DNA of 64,000 bases from JADCRZ01 sp037718865 (lineage in GTDB: Bacteria > Bacteroidota > Bacteroidia > Chitinophagales > Chitinophagaceae). This document shows, in pieces, positions 19,134 through 27,981 of this stretch. The stretch spans positions 124,001 through 188,000 of the forward strand of contig JBBJMP010000004.1 of NCBI GenBank assembly GCA_037718865.1. The letters are read 5' to 3'. The notes beneath the pieces were generated by a model. That model searched no databases. It saw nothing but the letters and a program-made list of their open reading frames with translations, and had not been told where the DNA came from. How positions within the stretch are numbered: the stretch's first letter is position 1; each line of letters begins with the position of its first letter. The position numbers and the translations under genes are program-made.

Positions 19134-19715
19134 TTATTTGGCAAGGGCTTTTTCTATTAAAACTTTTCCCCTCTCCGCATAGTTTAGATTTAGTGCTGCT
19201 TCCCTGCCGGGTGTACTCATTTTTGTCCAGGATTTTTGTATGATCCGTATAACTTTGCTGTCATCGTGATTACTGATAAAATCTGCGTATTGGAACTGAA
19301 GAAAGACCAGGCAGAGGGCGTTTTCCATCACCTGAACCTGATGATCAGTTTTGATGCCCTCTTTTAAAATGATATGTTGGACCGACCCGATAGTCTGCTG
19401 CTCATATCCGGCTTCTGACAACAACTTTCCCGCAACTTCAGCATGAAATTTCTTCAGGTCCGTACGCCACCTTAAGTATCCTGCCTTTCCTGCCGGATAC
19501 TCATTTCTCGGAATCTTCCACCGGCCAATGTGCTGAGACCTACTGGCCAATAGCAAATCCTCACCTGCCCCCGGTTCCAGCTTTAAAACCCAGTGATACA
19601 ATTGTAGTGCATAAAAGTATTCAGCCGCATAATCCACCCCGTTCCAGTTTACCTGGTGAGGATCCTGTTTATTGAATGAATCAAATAGATCAAATGCTTT
19701 TTCAAGTCTGTTCAT
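19134..19715 (-). CDS. DUF4202 family protein
   Basis: 193 aa. It matches DUF4202, with blocks FDLFDSFNKQDP, YFYALQLYHWVL, RSQHIGRWKIPRNEYP, YLRWRTDLKKFHAEVAG and a C-terminal ADFISNHDDSKVIRIIQKSW. The several His/Asp residues resemble an HD-like metal-binding helical fold, but no reaction is established. No signal peptide, so cytoplasmic. Upstream is a 303-base gap. Confidence 0.85.
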   Translation of the reverse strand: MNRLEKAFDLFDSFNKQDPHQVNWNGVDYAAEYFYALQLYHWVLKLEPGAGEDLLLASRSQHIGRWKIPRNEYPAGKAGYLRWRTDLKKFHAEVAGKLLSEAGYEQQTIGSVQHIILKEGIKTDHQVQVMENALCLVFLQFQYADFISNHDDSKVIRIIQKSWTKMSTPGREAALNLNYAERGKVLIEKALAK

Positions 19716-20018
19716 AATGATGTAATCGTATTTTAAATATACTCTGGTTTTGGAATGGGTACTGATTGAATATATATATTTTTATTACTATCATATTTAA
19801 AGATCTTAATTAAATTGCAGTATAATCAGTAAGTAATCGGCTGTGCTCTTCGTTCATAGGATCATCGCTGATAAATATGATACGCTGGGACCGGCAAAAG
19901 TAAAAGAGTTTTTTCCTGTGGATCATACACATACCAATCGAAGGACTGAAACAATTAGAGCAAAACCCTATAAATACTTACCTGTTAAACAGGTGAACAC
20001 ATACTTAATATTATTTGA
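19716..20018. other. Intergenic gap with one operator-like palindrome
   Basis: A 303-base AT-rich gap between divergent genes. The only structure I see is ACCTGTT-A-AACAGGT at 19980-19994, 24 bases before the start at 20019, a plausible operator for that gene. No ORF or RNA gene is apparent. Confidence 0.5.
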
Positions 20019-20477
20019 ATGAAATTATTAACAGCATTGGCTGGTGGACTTGCAGGAGCATGTGCTCTTACCCTGTTACATGAAACAGCCCGGAGAATGA
20101 GTCCGGAAGCGCCACGCATGGACCTCCTGGGCATGGATGCCCTTTCCAGGCTACTGGAAAACCTGGATCTCGAAACACCGGGAGAAGACAAACTGTTTAC
20201 AATCACCATGGCCGGAGACCTGGTTGGAAATGCATTGTATTATAGTCTTGCAGGTGTTGGCAAAAAGAAGCATGTATGGAAAAGGGGAGTTCTGTTAGGC
20301 CTTGGCGCAGGGCTTGGCGCTGTTGTACTGCCAAAACCCCTGGGACTGGATGAAGAACCAAGTAACCGGACTGCAAAGACTCAGGCCATGACTGTTGCCT
20401 GGTATCTTGCAGGAGGCATAATGGCTTCGGCCGTAATGTTATTGATGAAGGATAAGAAGAAACAATTCGTTTTCTAA
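20019..20477 (+). CDS. Small hypothetical membrane protein
   Basis: 152 aa, family not named. An Ala/Gly-rich hydrophobic N-terminus (LLTALAGGLAGACALTLLHE), a central glycine-rich span (GVLLGLGAGLGAVVLPKPLG) and a third span near the C-terminus (YLAGGIMASAVMLLMK) suggest three membrane helices, with an acidic cytoplasmic or periplasmic segment at about 28-65. The lysine-rich tail KDKKKQFVF should be cytoplasmic. Similar short proteins occur in Chitinophagaceae, but I know no function. Confidence 0.6.
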   Translation: MKLLTALAGGLAGACALTLLHETARRMSPEAPRMDLLGMDALSRLLENLDLETPGEDKLFTITMAGDLVGNALYYSLAGVGKKKHVWKRGVLLGLGAGLGAVVLPKPLGLDEEPSNRTAKTQAMTVAWYLAGGIMASAVMLLMKDKKKQFVF

Positions 20478-20712
20478 CCTGATTTATTCTTCACTCTTCA
20501 CTGGTTTTCAAATTATCCTCTATTCGAAAACATACCAAAAAGATTTTCCTCGCGTTTTTTAATTAGCTTTGCAGAATTCATACGCTCTCTCTTAGCAGAC
20601 TCGATAATCTTCCTTCTCATTAAAGCTTCATCAGGTCATTTGTGGTGAGCATATCATTTAATCTTCACATACTATTTGGGAGGTTATTCATTTACACGTA
20701 AAATTTATTAAA

Positions 20713-21945
20713 TTGTCATTCGAAAAGTTACATCTCATTGAGCCCGTTTTAAGGGCACTGAAATCTGAAGGATACACAATACCTACACCTATACAGGAAC
20801 AATCGATTCCGGTTGTGCTTGACCGCAAGGACCTGCTGGCATGTGCCCAGACAGGCACCGGTAAAACCGCCGCTTTTGCACTTCCGATCTTACAGATCCT
20901 ACACCAGGCAATTCAGACCGGGCCCAGGCATATAAAAGCCCTTGTCATTACACCTACTCGGGAATTAGCTATTCAAATCGATGAAAGTTTTGCCGCTTAT
21001 GGCAAATACCTGGGCTTGAGCCATCTCGTAGTATTTGGCGGTGTATCCCAACATACGCAAACTCAGGCACTCCGAAGAGGAGTAGATATTCTGATTGCGA
21101 CACCGGGAAGATTGCTCGACCTGGTTGAACAACGCTTTATCAGCTTACAACACATCAATATATTGGTCCTCGACGAAGCTGACCGTATGCTTGACATGGG
21201 TTTCATCCACGATGTCAGAAGAGTGATCGCAAAATTGCCTGTTAAAAGGCAAACCTTATTTTTCTCAGCAACCATGCCGGCTGAAATTGCAAAACTGGCC
21301 GGCACCATTTTGAAAGACCCGGTCAAAGTAGCGGTGACACCCGTTTCTTCTACGGCAGAAAAGGTAAAACAACAGGTCTTCTTTGTGGAGAGAGACAATA
21401 AGCGATCACTGCTTTTACACCTTTTAAAAAATAACGAAATCGAAACCGCGCTGGTTTTCACCCGTACCAAACACGGCGCCGATAAAGTAGCTAAAGACCT
21501 GAACCGGGCCAATATCATGGCAGATGCCATTCATGGAAATAAATCCCAGACTGCCAGGCAGCGGGCTTTATCACTATTTAAAACCGGTCAGATCAGGGTG
21601 TTGGTTGCTACCGACATTGCAGCAAGGGGCATTGACATTGACGAACTTACCCATGTAATCAACTACGAACTACCAAATGTGCCGGAAACATATGTACATC
21701 GCATCGGCCGAACAGGCAGAGCCGGGGCAAGCGGTATAGCACTATCTTTTTGCGATCAGGAGGAAAGGGCATACCTAAAGGATATTAATAAACTGATTGT
21801 ACAGTCCATTCCGGTCATGGCAGATCATCCTTACGTTACGCAAAACAGCAATCCTGCTCCACGGGCATTGCAAAGGAACCTGCCACCTTCGAGAGTGAAT
21901 GTTATCAGGACTGGTTTTAGAAGGGAAAGAAATTATAATGTGTGA
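20713..21945 (+). CDS. rhlE: DEAD-box RNA helicase, RhlE type
   Basis: 410 aa. All helicase motifs are present: Q motif TPIQEQSIP, motif I AQTGTGKT, Ia PTRELAIQ, motif II DEAD in VLDEADRMLD, motif III SAT, then ATDIAARGIDIDELTHVINYELP and HRIGRTGRAG. The tail is short and basic (RRERNY), as in RhlE-type helicases of Bacteroidota that act in ribosome assembly or cold adaptation. The start is TTG; no in-frame ATG precedes the conserved N-terminus MSFEKLHLIEPVLRAL, which matches the expected family start. The coding sequence ends at the edge of a hairpin-forming repeat and terminator. Confidence 0.93.
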   Translation: MSFEKLHLIEPVLRALKSEGYTIPTPIQEQSIPVVLDRKDLLACAQTGTGKTAAFALPILQILHQAIQTGPRHIKALVITPTRELAIQIDESFAAYGKYLGLSHLVVFGGVSQHTQTQALRRGVDILIATPGRLLDLVEQRFISLQHINILVLDEADRMLDMGFIHDVRRVIAKLPVKRQTLFFSATMPAEIAKLAGTILKDPVKVAVTPVSSTAEKVKQQVFFVERDNKRSLLLHLLKNNEIETALVFTRTKHGADKVAKDLNRANIMADAIHGNKSQTARQRALSLFKTGQIRVLVATDIAARGIDIDELTHVINYELPNVPETYVHRIGRTGRAGASGIALSFCDQEERAYLKDINKLIVQSIPVMADHPYVTQNSNPAPRALQRNLPPSRVNVIRTGFRRERNYNV

Positions 21946-22000
21946 GAGGCAAGAGGTGAGATGTGAGAAAGTTAAAAACATCTCACATCTTACATCTCAC
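21943..22000. repeat. TGAGATG-type short repeat with inverted partner
   Basis: GTGAGATGTGAGA (21956-21968) is followed 12 bases on by TCTCACATCTTACATCTCAC (21981-22000), so the transcript folds into a long hairpin. The block begins at the helicase stop codon. It resembles other short-period repeats with inverted partners at 43459 and 52155. Confidence 0.65.
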
Positions 22001-22004
22001 AAAA

Positions 22005-22038
22005 AAAGGCTGTCTTAATAAAATTAAGATCAGCCTTT
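22005..22038 (+). terminator. Bidirectional intrinsic terminator
   Basis: AAAGGCTG-T-CTTAAT pairs with ATTAAG-A-TCAGCCTTT across a three-base loop, one T:T mismatch, with an A-run before and T-run after. It sits between the convergent helicase and MFS genes and can serve both. Confidence 0.75.
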
Positions 22039-22130
22039 GCAAGGGTCTGTAACTTAGCAGAAAGAAGCCTGCCAGATCTTTCTGTCTAAACCGTCCCGTT
22101 CGCTACCCCTTGTTATCACCGTGACATGCC

Positions 22131-23285
22131 TTATAATGTTGATCTGGTCGCAACTATGGATATGCACAATCCCATTGCGGCTATGATCACAAAAGATATT
22201 CTTAAACTTGTAGCTCCCGCCACTAATCCGATAACCGGAGGTCCTAACAAAAAACCTAAAAATCCGATAGTTGACACTGCAGCAATTGCCACACCCGGAG
22301 TCATTGTCTTTGATTTGCCTGCAGCACCGTAAATTAGCGGTATCACCGATGAAACACCTAATCCAACCAACAGAAAACCAAATATGGAAGTAGACAGGTA
22401 AGGGAATAAAACCGCGACTAACAATCCGGTAGCGGTAAGTGTACCGCTGAGCTGCAAAATACGCTTCAGACCCACACGCACGGTAAGCCAATCTGCAAAA
22501 AAACGGCCGAAAGCCATCGTGCTCATAAATGCAGTATAACCAACACCCATCCATGCATTCTCCGCATTAACCACTTTCCTGAAATACACACCACTCCAAT
22601 CGAACATCGCACCTTCGCAGATCATTGAACAAAAGGCCAGGATGCCAAGATTGATCAGGGATTTATCAGGTTTAGCAAATATGGGCTGATTTTCATTTTT
22701 GTTTATGTCTTCAGGAAGTATGAACCGGCTGCTTACCAGGATAACGCCAACCGCTGCCACCAGTATGAACACAAAGTGTTGAAAAGGGTAGATGTTATGA
22801 CCGATCATAAAGGATCCAACGGCCGCCCCTATAAAGCCCGCCAGGCTCCATAATCCATGAAATGAAGCCATAATAGATCTTTTATACAGCGCTTCCACAC
22901 CAACTGCCTGGGTATTAATTGAAATATTAAGCATATTACCCGCTAAACCAAAAACAAACAGCCCACCCACCAACTGATAAACTTCTCGTGCAAGCCCCAG
23001 GCTCACCAGGGTAAGGCTATATAAGAATGCAGAGATGATCACCACTTTACGGCTGCCTAGTTTTGTGGTCAGCCAGCCCGATAAGGGTAATGACAGCATT
23101 AAACCCACCGGAAGAGCAAAAAGCACCACGCCTAACATAGTATCTGATAATTTCAGATTTTCTTGTATACTTGGAATCCTTGACGCCCAGCTGGCAAAAG
23201 CCAGTCCATAAAGAAAAAATATGGAACCTACCGCAATACGGTGAATTTTATGTGAAACATTTAATGAAAGTGTGGGACTAATCAT
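22131..23285 (-). CDS. MFS transporter (YbjJ-like)
   Basis: 384 aa with about 12 hydrophobic spans. The N-terminal SWASRIPSIQENLKLSDTMLG, GSRKVVIISAF and the second-half pattern WMGVGYTAFMSTMAFGRFFADWL fit the YbjJ/FucP-like branch of the major facilitator superfamily. These move sugars, peptides or drugs; the substrate here is not evident. It is divergent from a DeoR-family repressor, and the shared 141-base spacer carries repeated TTTGCA motifs, so repressor control of this transporter is likely. That arrangement points to a sugar or sugar-phosphate-linked substrate. Confidence 0.88.
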   Translation of the reverse strand: MISPTLSLNVSHKIHRIAVGSIFFLYGLAFASWASRIPSIQENLKLSDTMLGVVLFALPVGLMLSLPLSGWLTTKLGSRKVVIISAFLYSLTLVSLGLAREVYQLVGGLFVFGLAGNMLNISINTQAVGVEALYKRSIMASFHGLWSLAGFIGAAVGSFMIGHNIYPFQHFVFILVAAVGVILVSSRFILPEDINKNENQPIFAKPDKSLINLGILAFCSMICEGAMFDWSGVYFRKVVNAENAWMGVGYTAFMSTMAFGRFFADWLTVRVGLKRILQLSGTLTATGLLVAVLFPYLSTSIFGFLLVGLGVSSVIPLIYGAAGKSKTMTPGVAIAAVSTIGFLGFLLGPPVIGLVAGATSLRISFVIIAAMGLCISIVATRSTL

Positions 23286-23342
23286 ATATTCATTTTTAAA
23301 ACTGTAGTAACTATCCGCATTTATAATTTAATTACTTCGTGT

Positions 23343-23406
23343 CAAAAGTACACATTAATTTGCAAACTTTTGCAACTTTAATGTTAATTTTGCATTACAT
23401 TGCATA
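23343..23406. promoter_or_regulatory. Divergent promoter with repeated TTTGCA operator-like sites
   Basis: On the minus strand TACTTTTG (plus 23343-23350) and on the plus strand TAATTTTG (23385-23392) match the Bacteroidota -7 box TAnnTTTG, serving the MFS and DeoR genes. Between and beyond them TTTGCA, TTTTGCA, TTTTGCA and ATTGCAT recur at roughly 10- and 20-base intervals (from 23359 to 23406), as direct repeats for a DeoR-type repressor would. Confidence 0.55.
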
Positions 23407-23426
23407 AATCTAATCTATTTACTGCA

Positions 23427-24173
23427 ATGTTGAAAGAAGAACGGTTGATTAGTATATTGAACCGCCTCGAGAAGGACCAGAAAGTGCTCTTATGTACTCT
23501 GAGTGAAGAGCTAAAAGTATCGGAAGATACCATAAGGCGGGATATCAAAGAACTCTCAGATAAGGGTATGTTGAAGATGGTAAGGGGTGGTGCTGTTCCC
23601 CATGCACCCGGTCCCCGGAACTTTACTGATCGCATGCAGTATGCAAGTGCCCATAAGCAGCTTATAGCTAAGAAAGCGTTGAATTTACTGCAGAACGGCC
23701 AGGTGGTCATCTTTGATGGAGGTACTTCAACCCTTGCTGTTGCCAGCCTTTTGCCAAAGGACCTGAAGATTACCGTAGTAACCAATAGTTTTCCCATAGT
23801 TCACATGCTGGAATCACATGAGAATACAGAAGTGTTATTTGCTGGTGGCCGGTTATTTAAGAATTCAGTTATCACACTTGGGTATGATACCATTCGCTTT
23901 TTTCAAAACATCCGTGCCGACATATGTTTCCTTGGTGTTTGCAGCATACATCTGCAATTAGGACTGACGGGTCATTTTTATGAAGAGACTGAAATAAAAA
24001 AGACGATTGTAGCCGCTTCCGCCAACGTGGTAGCTTTGACGACACCGGAAAAGATAAACACGGCTGAATCTTTTTATATTTGTCCGGCAACCGCCTTAAC
24101 CACAATTATTACAGCATCTCCGGAAGATCCCAACCTGGAACCGTTTAAGGCAGCGGGAATTAATATTTTGTAA
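23427..24173 (+). CDS. DeoR/GlpR-family transcriptional regulator
   Basis: 248 aa from the ATG at 23427, where the family start MLKEERLISILNRLEKD lies; a TTG at 23400 would add nine atypical residues. Residues 1-58 are the DeoR helix-turn-helix (VLLCTLSEELKVSEDTIRRDIKEL). The rest is a DeoR sensor domain of the ribose-isomerase-like fold (VVIFDGGTSTLAVASLL, VVTNSFPIVHML, FLGVCSIHLQLGLTGHFYEETEIKK), which binds a sugar phosphate. It is divergent from the MFS gene and probably represses it and itself through the TTTGCA repeats. Confidence 0.93.
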   Translation: MLKEERLISILNRLEKDQKVLLCTLSEELKVSEDTIRRDIKELSDKGMLKMVRGGAVPHAPGPRNFTDRMQYASAHKQLIAKKALNLLQNGQVVIFDGGTSTLAVASLLPKDLKITVVTNSFPIVHMLESHENTEVLFAGGRLFKNSVITLGYDTIRFFQNIRADICFLGVCSIHLQLGLTGHFYEETEIKKTIVAASANVVALTTPEKINTAESFYICPATALTTIITASPEDPNLEPFKAAGINIL

Positions 24174-24209
24174 GGTCCGTTACAATCGTATTTTTATAGG
24201 TCTGCAGGT

Positions 24210-24671
24210 ATGGCAAAAAAAAGCGCCGGAATTTTATTATACAGGTTTAAGAGTGATGCGACCGAGGTTTTCCTTGTTCATCCTGGAGGTCCTTTTTATA
24301 AAAAAAAAGATATGGGGGTGTGGTCTATTCCGAAAGGCGAATTTACGGAGGACGAGGATCCCCTGACAGCGGCAAAAAGAGAGTTTTTTGAAGAGACCGG
24401 GAGTGAATTGACAGGTACGTTTTTAGCGCTTACCCCTGTCCGGCAGAATGCAGGAAAGTACGTTTATGCCTGGGCGGTATGTGGGGATCTTGACGAGAAG
24501 CAGCTCAGGTCGAATTATTTTGAGACGGAGTGGCCACCTAAATCCGGCAAGATTGCCAGCTTCCCCGAGATAGACAGAGGCGGATGGTTTATGCTTGCCA
24601 TCGCCAGGGAAAAGATCATCTCCGGGCAGGCCGCTTTATTGGAGGAGCTTGGCAAGATGCTTCACGCATAA
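24210..24671 (+). CDS. NUDIX hydrolase
   Basis: 153 aa. The Nudix box GEFTEDEDPLTAAKREFFEETG at about 48-69 fits GX5EX7REUXEEXGU, with the catalytic glutamates present. The N-terminal KKSAGILLYRF and WSIPKGE pattern is that of the small NUDIX proteins related to diadenosine polyphosphate hydrolases. It hydrolyses some nucleoside diphosphate derivative; substrate unknown. It lies 36 bases after the DeoR gene on the same strand, and the repeat array follows it. Confidence 0.93.
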   Translation: MAKKSAGILLYRFKSDATEVFLVHPGGPFYKKKDMGVWSIPKGEFTEDEDPLTAAKREFFEETGSELTGTFLALTPVRQNAGKYVYAWAVCGDLDEKQLRSNYFETEWPPKSGKIASFPEIDRGGWFMLAIAREKIISGQAALLEELGKMLHA

Positions 24672-24725
24672 CTACTCCTGTTTTGCTTCGCAAAACCTGC
24701 CCTCCTTCAAGGCTACCGCTAGGAC

Positions 24726-25333
24726 ACATCATTTGGAAAGTTTAAGGTATTCTTGCCCCTGAGGGGCTACCGGTTTGTAGCTCCTTGATAATGCATTATT
24801 TTATGCCCCCGCTGGGGGCAACTATTTTAAATTGATCACATTTCTACAAACGTTTTACCCCTGGCCGGGGTAATAAGTAGACATCATTTGAAAAGTTTAA
24901 GGTATTCTTGCCCCTGAGGGGCTACCGGTTTGTAGCTCCTTGATAATGCATTATTTTATGCCCCCTGACGGGGGCTACCCTGTCAACAAGTAATAATGTA
25001 TAATTTTTTGCTTTGCATGACACTAAGGGTAGCCCCCGCTGGGGGCAACTATTTTAAATTGATCACATTTCTACAAACGTTTTACCCCTGGCCGGGGTAA
25101 TAAGTAGACATCATTTGAAAAGTTTAAGGTATTCTTGCCCCTGAGGGGCTACCGGTTTGTAGCTCCTTGATAATGCATTATTTTATGCCCCCTGACGGGG
25201 GCTACCCTGTCAACAAGTAATAATGAAAAATTTTTTGCTTTGCATGACACTAAGGGTAGCCCCCGCTGGGGCAACTATTTTAGATTGATCACATTTCTAC
25301 AAACGTTTTACCCCTGGCCGGGGTAATAAGTAG
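24726..25333. repeat. Three-unit tandem array of GC-rich palindromes
   Basis: Three tandem units start with ACATCATTTGAAAAGTTTAA (24726, 24881, 25108) and end TAATAAGTAG; they are 155, 227 and 226 bases. Each carries GCCCCTGAGGGGC, one or two GCCCCC..GGGGGC palindromes and CCCCTGGCCGGGG. Units 2 and 3 are nearly identical. Unit 1 lacks 72 bases lying between the two GCCCCC palindromes, as expected from deletion between them. No ORF of note. An inverted relative is at 169-250. With the flanks, this makes a 782-base stretch without a gene between the NUDIX and metX genes. Confidence 0.9.
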
Positions 25334-25373
25334 ACTGGCAGCAAATGAAGTACACTGGCAGCAAATGAAGTAA
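25334..25373. repeat. 20-base direct duplication
   Basis: ACTGGCAGCAAATGAAGTA occurs twice back to back (25334-25353 and 25354-25373, differing only in the last base), directly after the palindrome array. Just beyond, 25396-25427 holds a CCTTTTCAAGGAGGGG palindrome plus GGGGTGG, a motif type also found at 44656 and inside the gene at 46373. Confidence 0.85.
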
Positions 25374-25453
25374 ACATCACCTTATAAAGGTATCCTTTTC
25401 AAGGAGGGGTGCAGGGGTGGTTAACGGCCGACGACCCGGAAGTCGGGCCACCT

Positions 25454-26536
25454 TCAGCGGTCAGATTTTACATTCCTGAAGAAGATCGGATTAAGCTTTT
25501 TGGACCTGTTGCTGCGGTTTAAATTCTGCTGTATAAAAGCAAGTATCAGCCTGCCAATCTGTTCATACTCTATCAAAAAACCATCATGCCCATATACGGA
25601 ATGGATGGACTGAAAAGCAGAACCCGGAATATTTTCGGCAATAAACTGCTGTTCGCGCAGGGGAAAAAGAATGTCTGTTTCTATGCCGATGACGAGTGTT
25701 TTTGCTTTGACCTTGCCTAATGCCTGTTCAACCCGCGTCCTGCTGCGCCCCAGGTTATGAGAGTCCATCGACTGGCTGAGCTTATAATAACTAAACGCAT
25801 TGAAACGCCTGGCCAGCTTTTCTCCCTGGTATCGCTGGTAGGAGTCACTCTTAAAATTTCCGGTCAATTCGTTAGAATTCTCAGACTGGCTCAACAGGTA
25901 AGTATCATAGTGCCGGTATGATATCAGTGCCACAGACCGGGCGCATTTCATACCCGCAATACCTGCTTGCGGGTGCCGGGTCAACCAAGTTGTATCGGCT
26001 TCTATACACAGCCGCTGCGATGCATTAAAGGCAATGGCCCAGGGTGAATGAAATGCATTAGTGGCTATAGGAAAGATATATTCAAATAATTCAGGTTCCT
26101 CCACTGCCCATTCCATCAACTGCTGGCCTCCCATAGAGCCACCTATCCCTATGCGTATCCTTGAAATACCCAAAAATTTCCGTAAAGGCTGATAGGCACG
26201 GATCATATCCCTGGTGGTGAAAAACGGAAACTGGTGAAACCAGGATTCACCCGTTTTAGGATTAACCTCCAACGGGCCAATGCTACCATAGCAACTTCCT
26301 GGCATATTCACACAAACGATATAATACTCCGAAGGGTCAAACAATTTTCCATCTCCCATCAATCCGGGCCACCATTCTTCCGGGTTGCTATTCGCCGTTA
26401 GAGCGTGAAATACCCATACTACATTGTCCTTTTTCCGGTTTAACCTGCCATAAGTGCTGTAAGCCAGATGGTATTGAGGTAAAACAATACCTGATTCGAG
26501 CGTAAATGATGCTGTATGTGCGAATATTTCTGGCAT
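25454..26536 (-). CDS. metX: Homoserine O-acetyltransferase
   Basis: 360 aa alpha/beta-hydrolase of the MetX family. It transfers acetyl from acetyl-CoA to homoserine, the first committed step of methionine synthesis. Visible features: oxyanion region HALTANSNPEEWW, nucleophile elbow GGSMGGQQ at about 132-139, acid in GIETDILFP and catalytic His in YGHDGFLIEYE. NMPGSCYGSIGP is the usual substrate-binding block. It lies 83 bases downstream of metY on the same strand, so the next enzyme is made first; a GCCGCAGAT hairpin sits between them. The C-terminus is basic and slightly longer than usual (LNRSNRSKKLNPIFF). Confidence 0.95.
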   Translation of the reverse strand: MPEIFAHTASFTLESGIVLPQYHLAYSTYGRLNRKKDNVVWVFHALTANSNPEEWWPGLMGDGKLFDPSEYYIVCVNMPGSCYGSIGPLEVNPKTGESWFHQFPFFTTRDMIRAYQPLRKFLGISRIRIGIGGSMGGQQLMEWAVEEPELFEYIFPIATNAFHSPWAIAFNASQRLCIEADTTWLTRHPQAGIAGMKCARSVALISYRHYDTYLLSQSENSNELTGNFKSDSYQRYQGEKLARRFNAFSYYKLSQSMDSHNLGRSRTRVEQALGKVKAKTLVIGIETDILFPLREQQFIAENIPGSAFQSIHSVYGHDGFLIEYEQIGRLILAFIQQNLNRSNRSKKLNPIFFRNVKSDR

Positions 26537-26552
26537 GCCCCTAAGGCTTTAG

Positions 26553-26598
26553 GCCGCAGATTAGATGAATCGGCTTCAGAAATCTGTACATCTGCGGC
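26553..26598. repeat. GCCGCAGAT hairpin between metY and metX
   Basis: GCCGCAGAT (26553-26561) and ATCTGCGGC (26590-26598) form a nine-pair stem, with extra ATCT/AGAT pairing inside. It could lower metX expression relative to metY or protect the upstream message. Member of the AATCTGCGGC family. Confidence 0.7.
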
Positions 26599-26619
26599 AA
26601 CTTTACTTAACAATCAAGA

Positions 26620-27948
26620 TTAAACAAGTACAGACTGATCTGCAAACACTTTCTCAAATGCCTGCTCGATATCTGCTTTAATGTCTTCAATGTGTTCAAG
26701 GCCAACGGAGATGCGTACCATGTTTGGTTCTACACCTGCAGCTTTTTGATCTGCATCGCTTAATTGTTCATGCGTAGTAGAAGCCGGGTGAATAGCCAGT
26801 GTTTTTGCATCGCCAACATTAGCCAGGTGGCTGATTAGCTTTAACTGATCGATGAATTGGGACGCTTTCTCCTTGCCCCCTTTGATGCCGAATTGCAATA
26901 CACCGCCAAAGCCCCTATTCAGGTATTTTTGGGCCAGTTCATGATAATGGCTGCTTTTTAAACCAGGATACCATACAAAATCTACCTGGGCATGTCGTTC
27001 CAGCCATTCAGCTAAAGCCTGTGCGTTTTCACAATGACGCTGAACACGTAAAGACAGTGTTTCAAGGCCTTGCAGTAATAAGAATGAATTGAACGGGCTT
27101 TGAGACGAACCAAAATCACGTAAGCCTTCTACCCGTGCCCGTATGATATAAGCAACATTCGGTAACCCCAGAGGATTACCCTCACCAAATACTTCCCAGA
27201 ATTTCATCCCATGGTAACCTTCGGAAGGTTCCGTGAACTGAGGAAACTTGCCGTTCGCCCAATTATAATTACCGCCGTCTATGATAACTCCTCCAATCGA
27301 AGTGCCATGTCCGCCGATCCATTTTGTAGATGATTCCACTACGATGTTTGCGCCATGCTCCAAAGGCCTGAACAGATACCCGCCGGCTCCAAAAGTGTTG
27401 TCAACAATCAGGGGCAAATCATATTCCTTGGCCAAAGCCGCGAATTTGTCAAAATCCGGAATGTTAAGCTTCGGATTACCAATCGTTTCAATGAAAATAG
27501 CTTTGGTATTCTTATCAATATGTTTTACAAAGCTCTCTACGTTATCACCATCTGCAAAACGGGCTTCAATGCCAACACGTTTAAATGCTACTTTAAATTG
27601 GTTATAAGTGCCTCCGTATAAATAGGTAGTGGTTACAAAGTTTTCGCCTGCCTGCATGATATTATTCAATGCCAGGAACTGCGAAGCCTGGCCTGAACCG
27701 GTAGCCAGCGCCCCGACGCCCCCTTCCAATGCCGCCATGCGTTTTTCAAACACGTCAGTGGTAGGATTCATAATGCGTGTATACACATTTCCGAATTCCC
27801 GGAGGCCGAATAGGTTGGCTGCATGTTCCGAATTGTTAAAGCCGTAAGAGGTTGTCTGGTATATCGGTACAGCTCTTGATTTCGTTGTCGGGTCAATTTC
27901 CTGCCCTGCATGCAGTTGCAAAGTTTCAAAACGAAGAGGATTACTCAT
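26620..27948 (-). CDS. metY: O-acetylhomoserine aminocarboxypropyltransferase
   Basis: 442 aa PLP enzyme of the Cys/Met metabolism family. It makes homocysteine (with sulfide) from O-acetylhomoserine. Signatures: ETLQLHAGQEIDPTTKSRAVPIYQTTSY at the N-terminus, YTRIMNPTTDVFEKRMAALEGG, GSGQASQF, and the PLP lysine in ESSTKWIGGHGTSIGG. Its length and the GFGGVLQFGIKGG and SLGDAKTLAIHPAST-like region fit MetY rather than cystathionine enzymes. First gene of a unit with metX. The 340-base upstream region may fold (27982-28090) and contains a nested repeat and a terminator of the preceding gene. Confidence 0.95.
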   Translation of the reverse strand: MSNPLRFETLQLHAGQEIDPTTKSRAVPIYQTTSYGFNNSEHAANLFGLREFGNVYTRIMNPTTDVFEKRMAALEGGVGALATGSGQASQFLALNNIMQAGENFVTTTYLYGGTYNQFKVAFKRVGIEARFADGDNVESFVKHIDKNTKAIFIETIGNPKLNIPDFDKFAALAKEYDLPLIVDNTFGAGGYLFRPLEHGANIVVESSTKWIGGHGTSIGGVIIDGGNYNWANGKFPQFTEPSEGYHGMKFWEVFGEGNPLGLPNVAYIIRARVEGLRDFGSSQSPFNSFLLLQGLETLSLRVQRHCENAQALAEWLERHAQVDFVWYPGLKSSHYHELAQKYLNRGFGGVLQFGIKGGKEKASQFIDQLKLISHLANVGDAKTLAIHPASTTHEQLSDADQKAAGVEPNMVRISVGLEHIEDIKADIEQAFEKVFADQSVLV

Positions 27949-27981
27949 TATATATTGTTTTATTGTTACAAAATGGTAAAT

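Noticed and set aside
22054..22554. A 166-aa frame overlapping the MFS gene
   Set aside because: It is out of frame with a clear 12-helix transporter on the same strand and has no family.
24726..25333. CRISPR array
   Set aside because: Units are 155-227 bases, the whole unit is repeated rather than short repeats with unique spacers, and no cas gene is near.
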